A program made the position numbers and the translations under genes. Positions 1-7,741 of a stretch of DNA of 64,000 bases are shown here, piece by piece. Numbering within the stretch: position 1 is the first letter of the stretch; each line of letters opens with the position of its first letter. The notes beneath the pieces are model-generated. The model was not told the origin of the DNA. It saw nothing but the letters and a program-made list of their open reading frames with translations, and made no database searches. The DNA is taken from contig OX621247.1 of NCBI GenBank assembly GCA_951640165.1, forward strand, positions 36,921,251-36,985,250, in the 5' to 3' direction. This DNA comes from Pseudoips prasinana (taxonomy: Eukaryota > Arthropoda > Insecta > Lepidoptera > Nolidae).

Positions 1-3000
1 GCCGAGTGGTTGGTGGACGTGGCGGTGGTCGCCGAGCCGTACTCGGTACCTGGCCGTTGGCTGGGTGATCGGGACGGCTTGGTGGCGTTGGTGTCGCGGC
101 CTGCCACGGACTCCCCTCCCCTCTCGCTTTTAGAGAGGGGTCCGGGATACGTGGCCGCCGCGTGGGGAGAAATAGCCCTGGTCGGGGTCTATTTCTCCCC
201 AAACCGCCCTCTAAGGGACTTCGAGAACTTTCTCGAGGTCCTAACGGCAGTCGTCGGGAGGGCGGCACCACGTCAGGTCGTCATACTGGGCGACCTGAAC
301 GCCAAGGCGGTGGCCTGGGGCAACCCAGCGGCGTCCTGCAACGTCCGGGGGCACGCCGTCGAATTTTGGTCGGCTTCGTGCGGCGTGTCCCTCCTGAACA
401 GGGGGGATGTTCACACGTGTGTGCGGCAACGGGGAGGGTCAGTGGTGGACGTATCGTTCGCCACCCCCGTTCTAGCCGCCCGCGTCGTGAACTGGCGGGT
501 GGAGATGGTGGAGACCCTGTCGGACCACCGATATGTGCGGTTCGACATCTCCACCCAGAGCCCGCGGGGGGGGGGGATGGCCCGCTCGGGCCAATCACCC
601 TTCCCGCGGTGGGCTCTCACCCGCCTGGACCGGGAGTCAGCCCAGGAGGCGGCGTTCCTCGAGGACTGGCTCTCGCCCCCTGTGGAGGGCACGGACGTGG
701 ACGCCGCAGCGGTTCGGCTGCGGGGGTCCCTGACCGAGGTGTGCAACTCCAGCATGCCTCGGTCTCGCCGTCCGCCTCCCCGTCGCGCCGTTTATTGGTG
801 GACGGTGGAGCTGGCGGGGCTCCGGGCCGCGTGCGTGGAGGCCAGGAGGGCCTACACGCGGAGTCGGCGGCGCACCAGCCGATGTCAGGCTGAGGAGGAC
901 CGCCTCTACGCCTCTTACCTAGAGGCAAAGACGGTCCTCAAGTCGGAAATGTGCGCCGCCGAGGACTCGGCAAAGGCCGAGATGCTGGAGGGCCTCGACA
1001 GGGATCCGTTTGGGAGGCCGTATAAGCAGGCGCGGAGCCAGCTGCGCCCTTACGGTCCCCCACTAACGGAGACCCTAGAGCCGGCGTTGCTGGATGGGGT
1101 GGTCCGGTCACTGTTTCCGCGCAGGACCGAATTCACCCCACCAACGATGAACCCCCCACTGGGGGGGGTGGTGGCTTCGCCGGAGGAGGAGGTCCCTCCA
1201 GTATCGGTGGAGGAACTTCGCGCGGGGGTTCTGTCCCTCCGCGCGAAGAAGACGGCCCCTGGACCGGATGGTGTCCCCGCACGGGTGGTGGCCATCGCGG
1301 CGTCCCTCATGGAGGAGAGGTTTCGGGACCTCTTCAGCGCGTGCCTGACGGCTGGGAGGTTCCCGAAGATCTGGAAGGAGGGGCAGCTTTGCCTGCTCCG
1401 GAAGGAGGGACGCCCGGTGGACTCCCCCTCGGCATACCGGCCCATCGTTCTGCTCGATGAGGTCGGTAAATTGTTCGAGGGGATCATCGCCACCCGGCTT
1501 AATAGCCAGTTGCGGGAGGTAGGGCCAGACCTGTCGGACGCCCAGTTCGGGTTTCGACAGGGGCGTTCGACGGTTGACGCGGTGGCCCTACTCAGGGGCC
1601 AAGTGCAGGAGGCGGTTAGAGCTGGGGACGGAGTGTTGGCGGTGTCGTTCGACATCGCAAACGCCTTCAACTCCGTGCCCCACTCGACCATATTGGAGGC
1701 ACTCCGGTACCACGGAGTGCCCCAATATCTGCGAGTGATCCTGGCCAACTACCTGGAGGACCGGGAGGTCCTCCTGGCGGACAGGACGGCCAGGATCAGG
1801 CGCTACGGCGCGGAGTCCGGTGTTCCACAAGGCTCGGTGCTAGGGCCCCTCTTGTGGAACATCGGATTCGATTGGCTCCTGCGGGGCACCCTCCTCCAGG
1901 GCACGAGTGTCATCTGCTACGCGGATGACACTCTCCTCGTTGCCCGGGGGAGGGACTTTCGGGAGGCGGCCTGTTTGGCCTCGGCTGGCGGATCCTTAGT
2001 GGCAGGTAGGATCCGCCAGCTTGGTTTGAGGGTAGCGCTGAACAAGACCGAGGCCGTGTTCTTTCACGGGCCTCGGCAGCGCTGCCCTCCTGACGCCCAC
2101 ATCGTGGTGGAGGGCGTCCGGATAGGGGTCGGGGCCCAGATGAAGTATCTGGGCCTCGTGCTGGATAGCAGGTGGCGCTTCGGCCCGCACTTCAGCGGGC
2201 TGTCGACGCGCCTGCTGAAAGCCGCGGACGCCCTCTCATGGCTCCTCCCAAACCTGGGAGGGCCGAAGGAGCGATGCCGGCGCCTCTATGCCGGCATCCT
2301 CAAGAGCATGGCCCTTTACGGGGCACCCATCTGGGCGGACTCCCTCCACAGGAGGGAGAATGCAACCGCCATCCGCAGGCCCCAACGGGCCATTGCACAG
2401 CGGGTGGCGAGGGCCTACCGCTCAGTGGGTTTTGCGGCGGCGTGCGCTCTGGCCGGCACCCCTCCCTGGGAATTGGAGGCATGGGTGCTCGCCAGAGTGT
2501 ACGAATGGGCGGCGCGGCGTAGGGCGCTGGGTGAGCGCCCCGCCGCGCAAGAGCGGGATGCCGTGCGGCGGGAGGCGAGGGACGCCATCGTCCAACACTG
2601 GACACGGGACCTCGCCTCCGCCACCTTTGGACGCCGGACGCTGGACGCGCTCGGTCCAGTCCTGCGGGACTGGCTCGAGCGCCCCCACGGTTTCCTCTCT
2701 TTCCGTCTGGTGCAGGTGTTGTCCGGGCATGGCTGCTTCGGAACGCACCTGCATCGGATCCAGAGGGAGGAAACCCCGGCGTGCCACGATTGTGGAGCCG
2801 CGGAGGACACGGCGCAGCACACCCTCGAGGTGTGCCCAGCCTGGGCTGAGCTGCGCCGTGCCCTGACAGATGTGGTCGGGCAGGACCTCTCACTTCCCAG
2901 TGTGGTCAACTCCATGCTGGGGAGTGGGGAGGCCTGGGCGGCAGTTGCCTCCTTTTGCGAGAATGTCATGTCGCAAAAGGAGGCGGCGGAGCGCGCGCGG

Positions 3001-3096
3001 GAGGACGATCCTCTCGCGCCGCCGCTCCGCAGGCGAAGAAGGGGTGGGAGACGGCGGTTGTACGATCGTCGCCTCCCTCCTTCTGGTGGTGATTAG
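1..3096 (+). CDS. ORF2 of element A, partial (endonuclease/reverse transcriptase)
   Basis: The frame is open from the first base (A-E-W-L-V-D), so this is the rest of a longer ORF2, not a gene starting at base 10. It keeps the endonuclease motifs AEPYS, GDLNAK and SDHRYV. It keeps the RT motifs DIANAFNSV, GVPQGSVLGP and YADD, and the C-terminal CHDCG...H...C zinc motif before an Arg-rich tail and stop. Two extra glycines (PRGGGMARS) come from six additional G near base 567 and are shared only with element O. The role is target nicking of telomeric DNA and cDNA synthesis. Family assignment rests on the same arrangement in the complete copies. Confidence 0.88.
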   Translation, partial: AEWLVDVAVVAEPYSVPGRWLGDRDGLVALVSRPATDSPPLSLLERGPGYVAAAWGEIALVGVYFSPNRPLRDFENFLEVLTAVVGRAAPRQVVILGDLNAKAVAWGNPAASCNVRGHAVEFWSASCGVSLLNRGDVHTCVRQRGGSVVDVSFATPVLAARVVNWRVEMVETLSDHRYVRFDISTQSPRGGGMARSGQSPFPRWALTRLDRESAQEAAFLEDWLSPPVEGTDVDAAAVRLRGSLTEVCNSSMPRSRRPPPRRAVYWWTVELAGLRAACVEARRAYTRSRRRTSRCQAEEDRLYASYLEAKTVLKSEMCAAEDSAKAEMLEGLDRDPFGRPYKQARSQLRPYGPPLTETLEPALLDGVVRSLFPRRTEFTPPTMNPPLGGVVASPEEEVPPVSVEELRAGVLSLRAKKTAPGPDGVPARVVAIAASLMEERFRDLFSACLTAGRFPKIWKEGQLCLLRKEGRPVDSPSAYRPIVLLDEVGKLFEGIIATRLNSQLREVGPDLSDAQFGFRQGRSTVDAVALLRGQVQEAVRAGDGVLAVSFDIANAFNSVPHSTILEALRYHGVPQYLRVILANYLEDREVLLADRTARIRRYGAESGVPQGSVLGPLLWNIGFDWLLRGTLLQGTSVICYADDTLLVARGRDFREAACLASAGGSLVAGRIRQLGLRVALNKTEAVFFHGPRQRCPPDAHIVVEGVRIGVGAQMKYLGLVLDSRWRFGPHFSGLSTRLLKAADALSWLLPNLGGPKERCRRLYAGILKSMALYGAPIWADSLHRRENATAIRRPQRAIAQRVARAYRSVGFAAACALAGTPPWELEAWVLARVYEWAARRRALGERPAAQERDAVRREARDAIVQHWTRDLASATFGRRTLDALGPVLRDWLERPHGFLSFRLVQVLSGHGCFGTHLHRIQREETPACHDCGAAEDTAQHTLEVCPAWAELRRALTDVVGQDLSLPSVVNSMLGSGEAWAAVASFCENVMSQKEAAERAREDDPLAPPLRRRRRGGRRRLYDRRLPPSGGD

Positions 3097-3417
3097 CGGG
3101 CGACAGGCGCGGGGGCGCCTTCGCTCGCATTGCAGTAATCACCACCCTCGTCGGGCGGGAACGGCCTAGCACTCGTGGTCGTTCCCGGGCCCCTCCACTT
3201 AGGAAGGGGCGTGTGGGCCCCGCTGTAAAGGCGGGCGGTCGTCGGTGGGGGACTGGACGTAAAGGCTGTGCCGGTTTCCCAGTCCCCCTCCAAACAGACG
3301 ATGCGGGAGTGCCGCTGGGTTATTTTAGTGGGTATGCCGGAGTAGCCGGAGAGTCCCACATAACCCGTCCATCCCCCAATGGGCGGGTATGCGTAACGCA
3401 TTTTTTCCCAGCGCAAA

Positions 3418-3453
<36 letters not shown>
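1..3453 (+). mobile_element. Element A: SART-like family 1 retrotransposon, left part outside window
   Basis: The window opens inside ORF2, 27 codons after its usual start, so the 5' UTR, ORF1 and the first ORF2 codons are off the left edge. What remains is ORF2, a 3' UTR (3097-3418) and a 35-nt poly(A) (3419-3453) joined directly to GGTTAGG. By eye it matches element O (47938 onward) base for base. Shared private changes include an extra run of six G in ORF2 and unusual 3' UTR variants near 3130-3220. Whether A is full length cannot be seen. Confidence 0.9.
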
Positions 3454-3455
<2 letters not shown>

Positions 3456-3467
3456 TTAGGTTAGGTT
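3454..3467 (+). repeat. TTAGG spacer A/B, 14 nt
   Basis: GGTTAGGTTAGGTT between the poly(A) of A and the 5' end of B. Identical in sequence and length to the next spacer, as expected if both descend from one junction. Confidence 0.97.
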
Positions 3468-4020
3468 GACCGATGTAGTCGGGTTAGACCTCTCACTTCC
3501 CGGTGTGGTGAACTCCATGCTGGGGAGTGAGGAGGCTTGGGCGGCGGTTGCCTCCTTTTGCGAGAATGTCATGTCGCAAAAGGAGGCGGCGGAGCGCGCG
3601 CGGGAGGATGATCCTCTCGCGCCGCCGCTCCGCAGGCGGAGAAGGGGTGGGAGACGGCGGTTGTACGATCGTCGCCTCCCTCCTTCTGGTGGTGATTAGC
3701 GGGCGACAGGCGCGGGGGCGCCTTCGCTCGCATTGCACCAATCACCACCCTCGTCGGGCGGGAACGGCCGAGCACTCACGGTCGTTCCCGGGTCCCTCCA
3801 CTAAGGGAGGGGCGTGCGGGCCCCGCTGTAAAGGCGGGCGGTCGTCGGTGGGGGACTGGACGTAAAGGCTGTGCCGGTTTCCCAGTCCCCCTCCAAACAG
3901 ACGATGCGGGAGTGCCGCTGGGTTATTTTAGTGGGTATGCCGGAGTAGCCGGAGAGTCCCACATAACCCGTCCATCCCCCAATGGGCGGGTATGCGTAAC
4001 GCATTTTTTCCCAGCGCAAA

Positions 4021-4060
<40 letters not shown>
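3468..4060 (+). mobile_element. Element B: 5'-truncated family 1 copy, chimera of C and A
   Basis: B begins at exactly the same internal ORF2 base as C (GACCGATGTAG). It matches C at every distinguishing site up to 3817 and matches A from 3889 onward (CCCCCTCCAAACAG, GGAGTAG). Its 39-nt poly(A) resembles that of A (35) more than that of C (18). This is the product expected from an unequal crossover between an A-type and a C-type copy, with the exchange somewhere between 3817 and 3889. Confidence 0.9.
3469..3699 (+). pseudogene. ORF2 C-terminal remnant in element B
   Basis: Encodes only the last 76 residues of ORF2 in frame: TDVVGLDLSLPGVVNSML, the SFCENVMSQKEAAERA helix and the Arg-rich tail. 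There is no endonuclease, RT or zinc motif and no natural start codon, so it is a dead fragment. It retains the coding-region hairpin formed by CCTCCTTTTGCGA and its complement. Confidence 0.9.
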
Positions 4061-4062
<2 letters not shown>

Positions 4063-4074
4063 TTAGGTTAGGTT
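4061..4074 (+). repeat. TTAGG spacer B/C, 14 nt
   Basis: GGTTAGGTTAGGTT, identical to the A/B spacer. Confidence 0.97.
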
Positions 4075-4646
4075 GACCGATGTAGTCGGGTTAGACCTCT
4101 CACTTCCCGGTGTGGTGAACTCCATGCTGGGGAGTGAGGAGGCTTGGGCGGCGGTTGCCTCCTTTTGCGAGAATGTCATGTCGCAAAAGGAGGCGGCGGA
4201 GCGCGCGCGGGAGGATGATCCTCTCGCGCCGCCGCTCCGCAGGCGGAGAAGGGGTGGGAGACGGCGGTTGTACGATCGTCGCCTCCCTCCTTCTGGTGGT
4301 GATTAGCGGGCGACAGGCGCGGGGGCGCCTTCGCTCGCATTGCACCAATCACCACCCTCGTCGGGCGGGAACGGCCGAGCACTCACGGTCGTTCCCGGGT
4401 CCCTCCACTAAGGGAGGGGCGTGCGGGCCCCGCTGTAAAGGCGGGCGGTCGTCGGTGGGGGACTGGACGTAAAGGCTGTGCCGGTTTCCCAGTCCTCCTC
4501 CAAATAGACGATGCGGGAGTGCCGCTGGGTTATTTTAGTGGGTATGCCGGAATAGCCGGAGAGTCCCACATAACCCGTCCATCCCCCAATGGGCGGGTAT
4601 GCGTAACGCATTTTTTCCCAGCGCAAACAAAAAAAAAAAAAAAAAA
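4075..4646 (+). mobile_element. Element C: 5'-truncated family 1 copy
   Basis: Starts at the same truncation point as B, 607 bp downstream. Its 3' UTR carries CCTCCTCCAAATAG and GGAATAGCCGG instead of the A-like forms in B. Poly(A) is 18 nt. C is the likely original truncated insertion from which B was derived. Confidence 0.9.
4076..4306 (+). pseudogene. ORF2 C-terminal remnant in element C
   Basis: Same 76-residue C-terminal fragment as in B, with identical translation. No start codon of its own and no catalytic domain. Confidence 0.9.
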
Positions 4647-4665
4647 GGTTAGGTTAGGTTAGGTT
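4647..4665 (+). repeat. TTAGG spacer C/D, 19 nt
   Basis: Begins GG after poly(A) and ends GGTT before D. Confidence 0.97.
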
Positions 4666-6803
4666 CACGGGTGGTGGCCATCGCGGCGTCCCTAATGGAG
4701 CAGAGGTTTCGGGACCTCTTCAGCGCTTGCCTGATGGCTGGGAGGTTCCCGAAGCTCTGGAAGGAGGGGCAGCTTTGCCTGCTCCAGAAGGAGGGACGCC
4801 CGGTGGACTCCCCCTCGGCATACCGGCCCATCGTTCTGCTCGATGAGGTCGGTAAACTGTTCGAGGGGATCATCGCCACCCGGCTTAACAGCCACTTGCG
4901 GGAGGTAGGGCCAGACCTGTCGGACGCCCAGTTCGGATTTCGACAGGGGCGTTCGACGGTCGACGCGGTGGCCCTACTCAGGGGCCAAGTTCAGGAGGCG
5001 GTCGAGGCTGGGGACGGAGTGTTGGCGGTGTCGTTCGACATCGCCAACGCGTTCAACTCCGTGCCCCACTCGACCATATTGGAGGCACTCCGGTACCATG
5101 GAGTGCCCCAATATCTGCGGGTGATCCTGGCCAACTACCTGGAGGACCGGGAGGTCCTCCTGGCGGACAGGACGGCCAGGATCAGGCGCTACGGCGCGGA
5201 GTCCGGTGTTCCACAGGGTTCGGTGCTAGGACCTCTCTTGTGGAACATCGGATTCGATTGGCTGCTGCGCGGCACCCTCCTCCAGGGCACGAGTGTCATC
5301 TGCTACGCGGATGACACTCTCCTCGTTGCCCGGGGGAGGGACTTTAGGGAGGCGGCCTGTCTGGCCTCAGCTGGCGGATCCTTAGTGGCAGGTAGGATCC
5401 GCCAGCTTGGATTGAGGGTGGCGCTGAACAAGACCGAGGCCGTGTTCTTTCACGGGCCTCGGCAGCGCTGCCCTCCAGACGCCCACATTGTGGTGGAGGG
5501 CGTCCGGATAGGGGTCGGGGCCCAGATGAAGTATCTGGGCCTCGTGCTGGACAGCAGGTGGCGCTTCGGCCCGCACTTCAGCGGGCTGTCGACGCGCCTG
5601 CTGAAAGCCGCGGACGCCCTCTCATGGCTCCTCCCAAACCTGGGAGGGCCCAAGGAGCGATGCCGGCGCCTCTATGCCGGCATCCTGAAGAGCATGGCCC
5701 TGTACGGGGCACCCATCTGGGCGGACTCCCTCCACAGGAGGGAGAATGCAACCGCCATCCGCAGGCCCCAACGGGCCATTGCACAGCGGGTGGCGAGGGC
5801 CTACCGCTCGGTGGGTTTTGCGGCGGCGTGCGCTCTGGCCGGCACCCCTCCCTGGGAATTGGAGGCATGGGTGCTCGCCAGAGTGTATGAGTGGACGGCG
5901 CGGCGTAGGGCGCTGGGTGAGCGCCCCGCCGCGCAAGAGCGGGATGCCGTGCGGCGGGAGGCGAGGGACGCAATCGTCCTACACTGGACACAGGACCTCG
6001 CCTCCGCCACCTTTGGACGCCGGACGTTGGACGCGCTCGGTCCAGCCCTGCGGGACTGGCTCGAGCGCCCCCACGGTTTCCTCTCGTTCCGTCTAGTGCA
6101 GGTGTTGTCCGGACATGGTTGTTTCGGAACGCACCTGCACCGGATCCGGAGGGAGGAAACCCCGGCGTGCCACCATTGCGGAGCCGCGGAGGACACGGCG
6201 CAGCACACCCTCGAGGTGTGCCCAGCCTGGGCTGAGCTGCGCCGTGCCCTGACAGATGTGGTCGGGCAGGACCTCTCACTTCCCAGTGTGGTGAACTCCA
6301 TGCTGGGGAGTGAGGAGGCTTGGGCGGCGGTTGCCTCCTTTTGCGAGGATGTTATGTCGCAAAAGGAGGCGGCGGAGCGCGCGCGGGAGGATGATCCTCT
6401 CGCGCCGCCGCTCCGCAGGCGAAGAAGGGGTGGGAGACGGCGGTTGTACGATCGTCGCCTCCCTCCTTCTGGTGGTGATTAGCGGGCGACAGGCGCGGGG
6501 GCGCCTTCGCTCGCATTGCACTAATCACCACCCTCGTCGGGCGGGAACGGCCGAGCACTCACGGTCGTTCCCGGGCCCCTCCACTTTGGGAGGGGCGTGC
6601 GGGCCCCGCTGTAAAGGCGGGCGGTCGTCGGTGGGGGACTGGACGTAAAGGCTGAGCCGGTTTCCCAGTCCTCCTCCAAATAGACGATGCGGGAGTGCCG
6701 CTGGGTTATTTTAGTGGGTATGCCGGAGTAGCCGGAGAGTCCCACATAACCCGTCCATCCCCCAATGGGCGGGTATGCGTAACGCATTTTTTCCCAGCGC
6801 AAA

Positions 6804-6834
<31 letters not shown>
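4666..6834 (+). mobile_element. Element D: 5'-truncated family 1 copy
   Basis: Reverse transcription stopped inside the RT domain: the copy starts at CACGGGTGGTGG, equivalent to about residue 453 of intact ORF2. The 3' UTR is typical of the family and the poly(A) is 30 nt (6805-6834). No ORF1 or 5' UTR is present. Confidence 0.92.
4668..6482 (+). pseudogene. ORF2 remnant in element D (most of RT and C-terminus)
   Basis: About 604 in-frame codons starting at R-V-V-A-I-A-A-S of the RT fingers and open to the normal stop. RT motifs AYRPIVLLDEVGKLFEG, FGFRQGRSTVDAV, DIANAFNSV, GVPQGSVLGP and YADD are intact, as is the CHHCG zinc motif. The endonuclease is absent and there is no promoter or natural start, so the copy should not move by itself. 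The frame shows no disabling mutation, which suggests a recent insertion. Confidence 0.9.
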
Positions 6835-6836
<2 letters not shown>

Positions 6837-6853
6837 TTAGGTTAGGTTAGGTT
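6835..6853 (+). repeat. TTAGG spacer D/E, 19 nt
   Basis: Same phase as the other spacers: GG at the start, GGTT at the end. Confidence 0.97.
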
Positions 6854-7575
6854 CGGACATGGCTGTTTCGGAAAGCACCTGCACCGGATTCGGAGGGAGG
6901 AAGCCCCGGCGTGCCACGACTGTGGAGCCGCGGAGGACACGGCGCAGCACACCCTCGAGGTGTGCCCAGCCTGGGCTGAGCTGCGCCGTGCCCTGAATAC
7001 CGTCGTTGGGCTGGACCTCTCACTTCCCAGTGTGGTGAACTCCATGCTGGGGAGTGAGGAGGCTTGGGCGGCGGTTGCCTCCTTTTGCGAGAATGTCATG
7101 TCGCAAAAGGAGGCGGCGGAGCGCGCGCGGGAGGATGATCCTCTCGCGCCGCCGCTCCGCAGGCGAAGAAGGGGTGGGAGACGGCGGTTGTACGATCGTC
7201 GCCTCCCTCCTTCTGGTGGTGATTAGCGGGCGACAGGCGCGGGGGCGCCTTCGCTCGCATTGCACTAATCACCACCCTCGTCGGGCGGGAACGGCCGAGC
7301 ACTCACGGTCGTTCCCGGGCCCCTCCATTTAGGGAGGGGCGTGCGGGCCCCGCTGTAAAGGCGGGCGGTCGTCGGTGGGGGACTGGACGTAAAGGCTGTG
7401 CCGGTTTCCCAGTCCTCCTCCAAATAGACGATGCGGGAGTGCCGCTGGGTTATTTTAGTGGGTATCCCGGGACTAGCCCGGCGAGTCCCACATAACCCGT
7501 CCATCCCCCAATGGGCGGGTATGCGTAACGCATTTTTTCCCAGCGTCAAAAAAAAAAAAAAAAAAAAAAAAAAAA
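6854..7575 (+). mobile_element. Element E: 5'-truncated family 1 copy with family 2-like 3' UTR module
   Basis: Begins at CGGACATGGCTG just before the ORF2 zinc motif. Its 3' UTR differs from every other family 1 copy at 7453-7501. Those 49 bases are identical to bases 39592-39640 of element M, including the CCCGGGACTAGCCCGG helix. After the module it returns to family 1 sequence (CATCCCCCAATGGGC). It ends CAGCGTC plus a 28-nt poly(A). Confidence 0.9.
6855..7226 (+). pseudogene. ORF2 zinc-finger/C-terminal remnant in element E
   Basis: In-frame fragment of 123 codons beginning G-H-G-C-F-G-K-H-L. It has the CHDCGAAEDTAQHTLEVC motif and the basic tail. It differs from the full copies by K for T after GCFG and by LNTVVGLDLS, so it comes from a slightly different source copy. 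No catalytic domains. Confidence 0.88.
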
Positions 7576-7584
7576 GGTTAGGTT
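7576..7584 (+). repeat. TTAGG spacer E/F, 9 nt
   Basis: GGTTAGGTT, one of the two shortest spacers in the window. Confidence 0.97.
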
Positions 7585-7741
7585 GGGGAACCACCCCACA
7601 GTGCTTGCGTCCACGTCGCGTTCCCCGGAAACGTCCCAGTTCTGACCACCGTAACGGAGTGGCAGACTGGGTACGGCTAAAGTGCACTGTGCTTCGTAGC
7701 GAATATCTGCCTTGCGTGCTACGTATCTTGCTTTGTTCGGA
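7585..7741 (+). promoter_or_regulatory. 5' UTR of F with three predicted hairpins
   Basis: The first seven bases GGGGAAC (7585-7591) can pair with GTTCCCC (7620-7626). CCCAGT-CTG-CCAC (7635-7649) pairs with GTGG-CAG-ACTGGG (7659-7671). CGTAGC (7695-7700) pairs with GCTACG (7718-7723), 18 nt before the ORF1 ATG. All seven full copies start at this same GGGGAACC, so the 5' end is precise. Any promoter is probably internal, as is usual in non-LTR elements, but no motif proves it. Confidence 0.6.

Noticed and set aside
3213..3464. Small frame ending in poly-lysine, with similar ones at 7431-7781 and 30774-31193
   Set aside because: Lysines are translated poly(A) tails and the rest is 3' UTR.
3468..4646. 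B and C as two independent insertions
   Set aside because: The identical truncation point and the single switch in diagnostic bases fit duplication by unequal exchange better.
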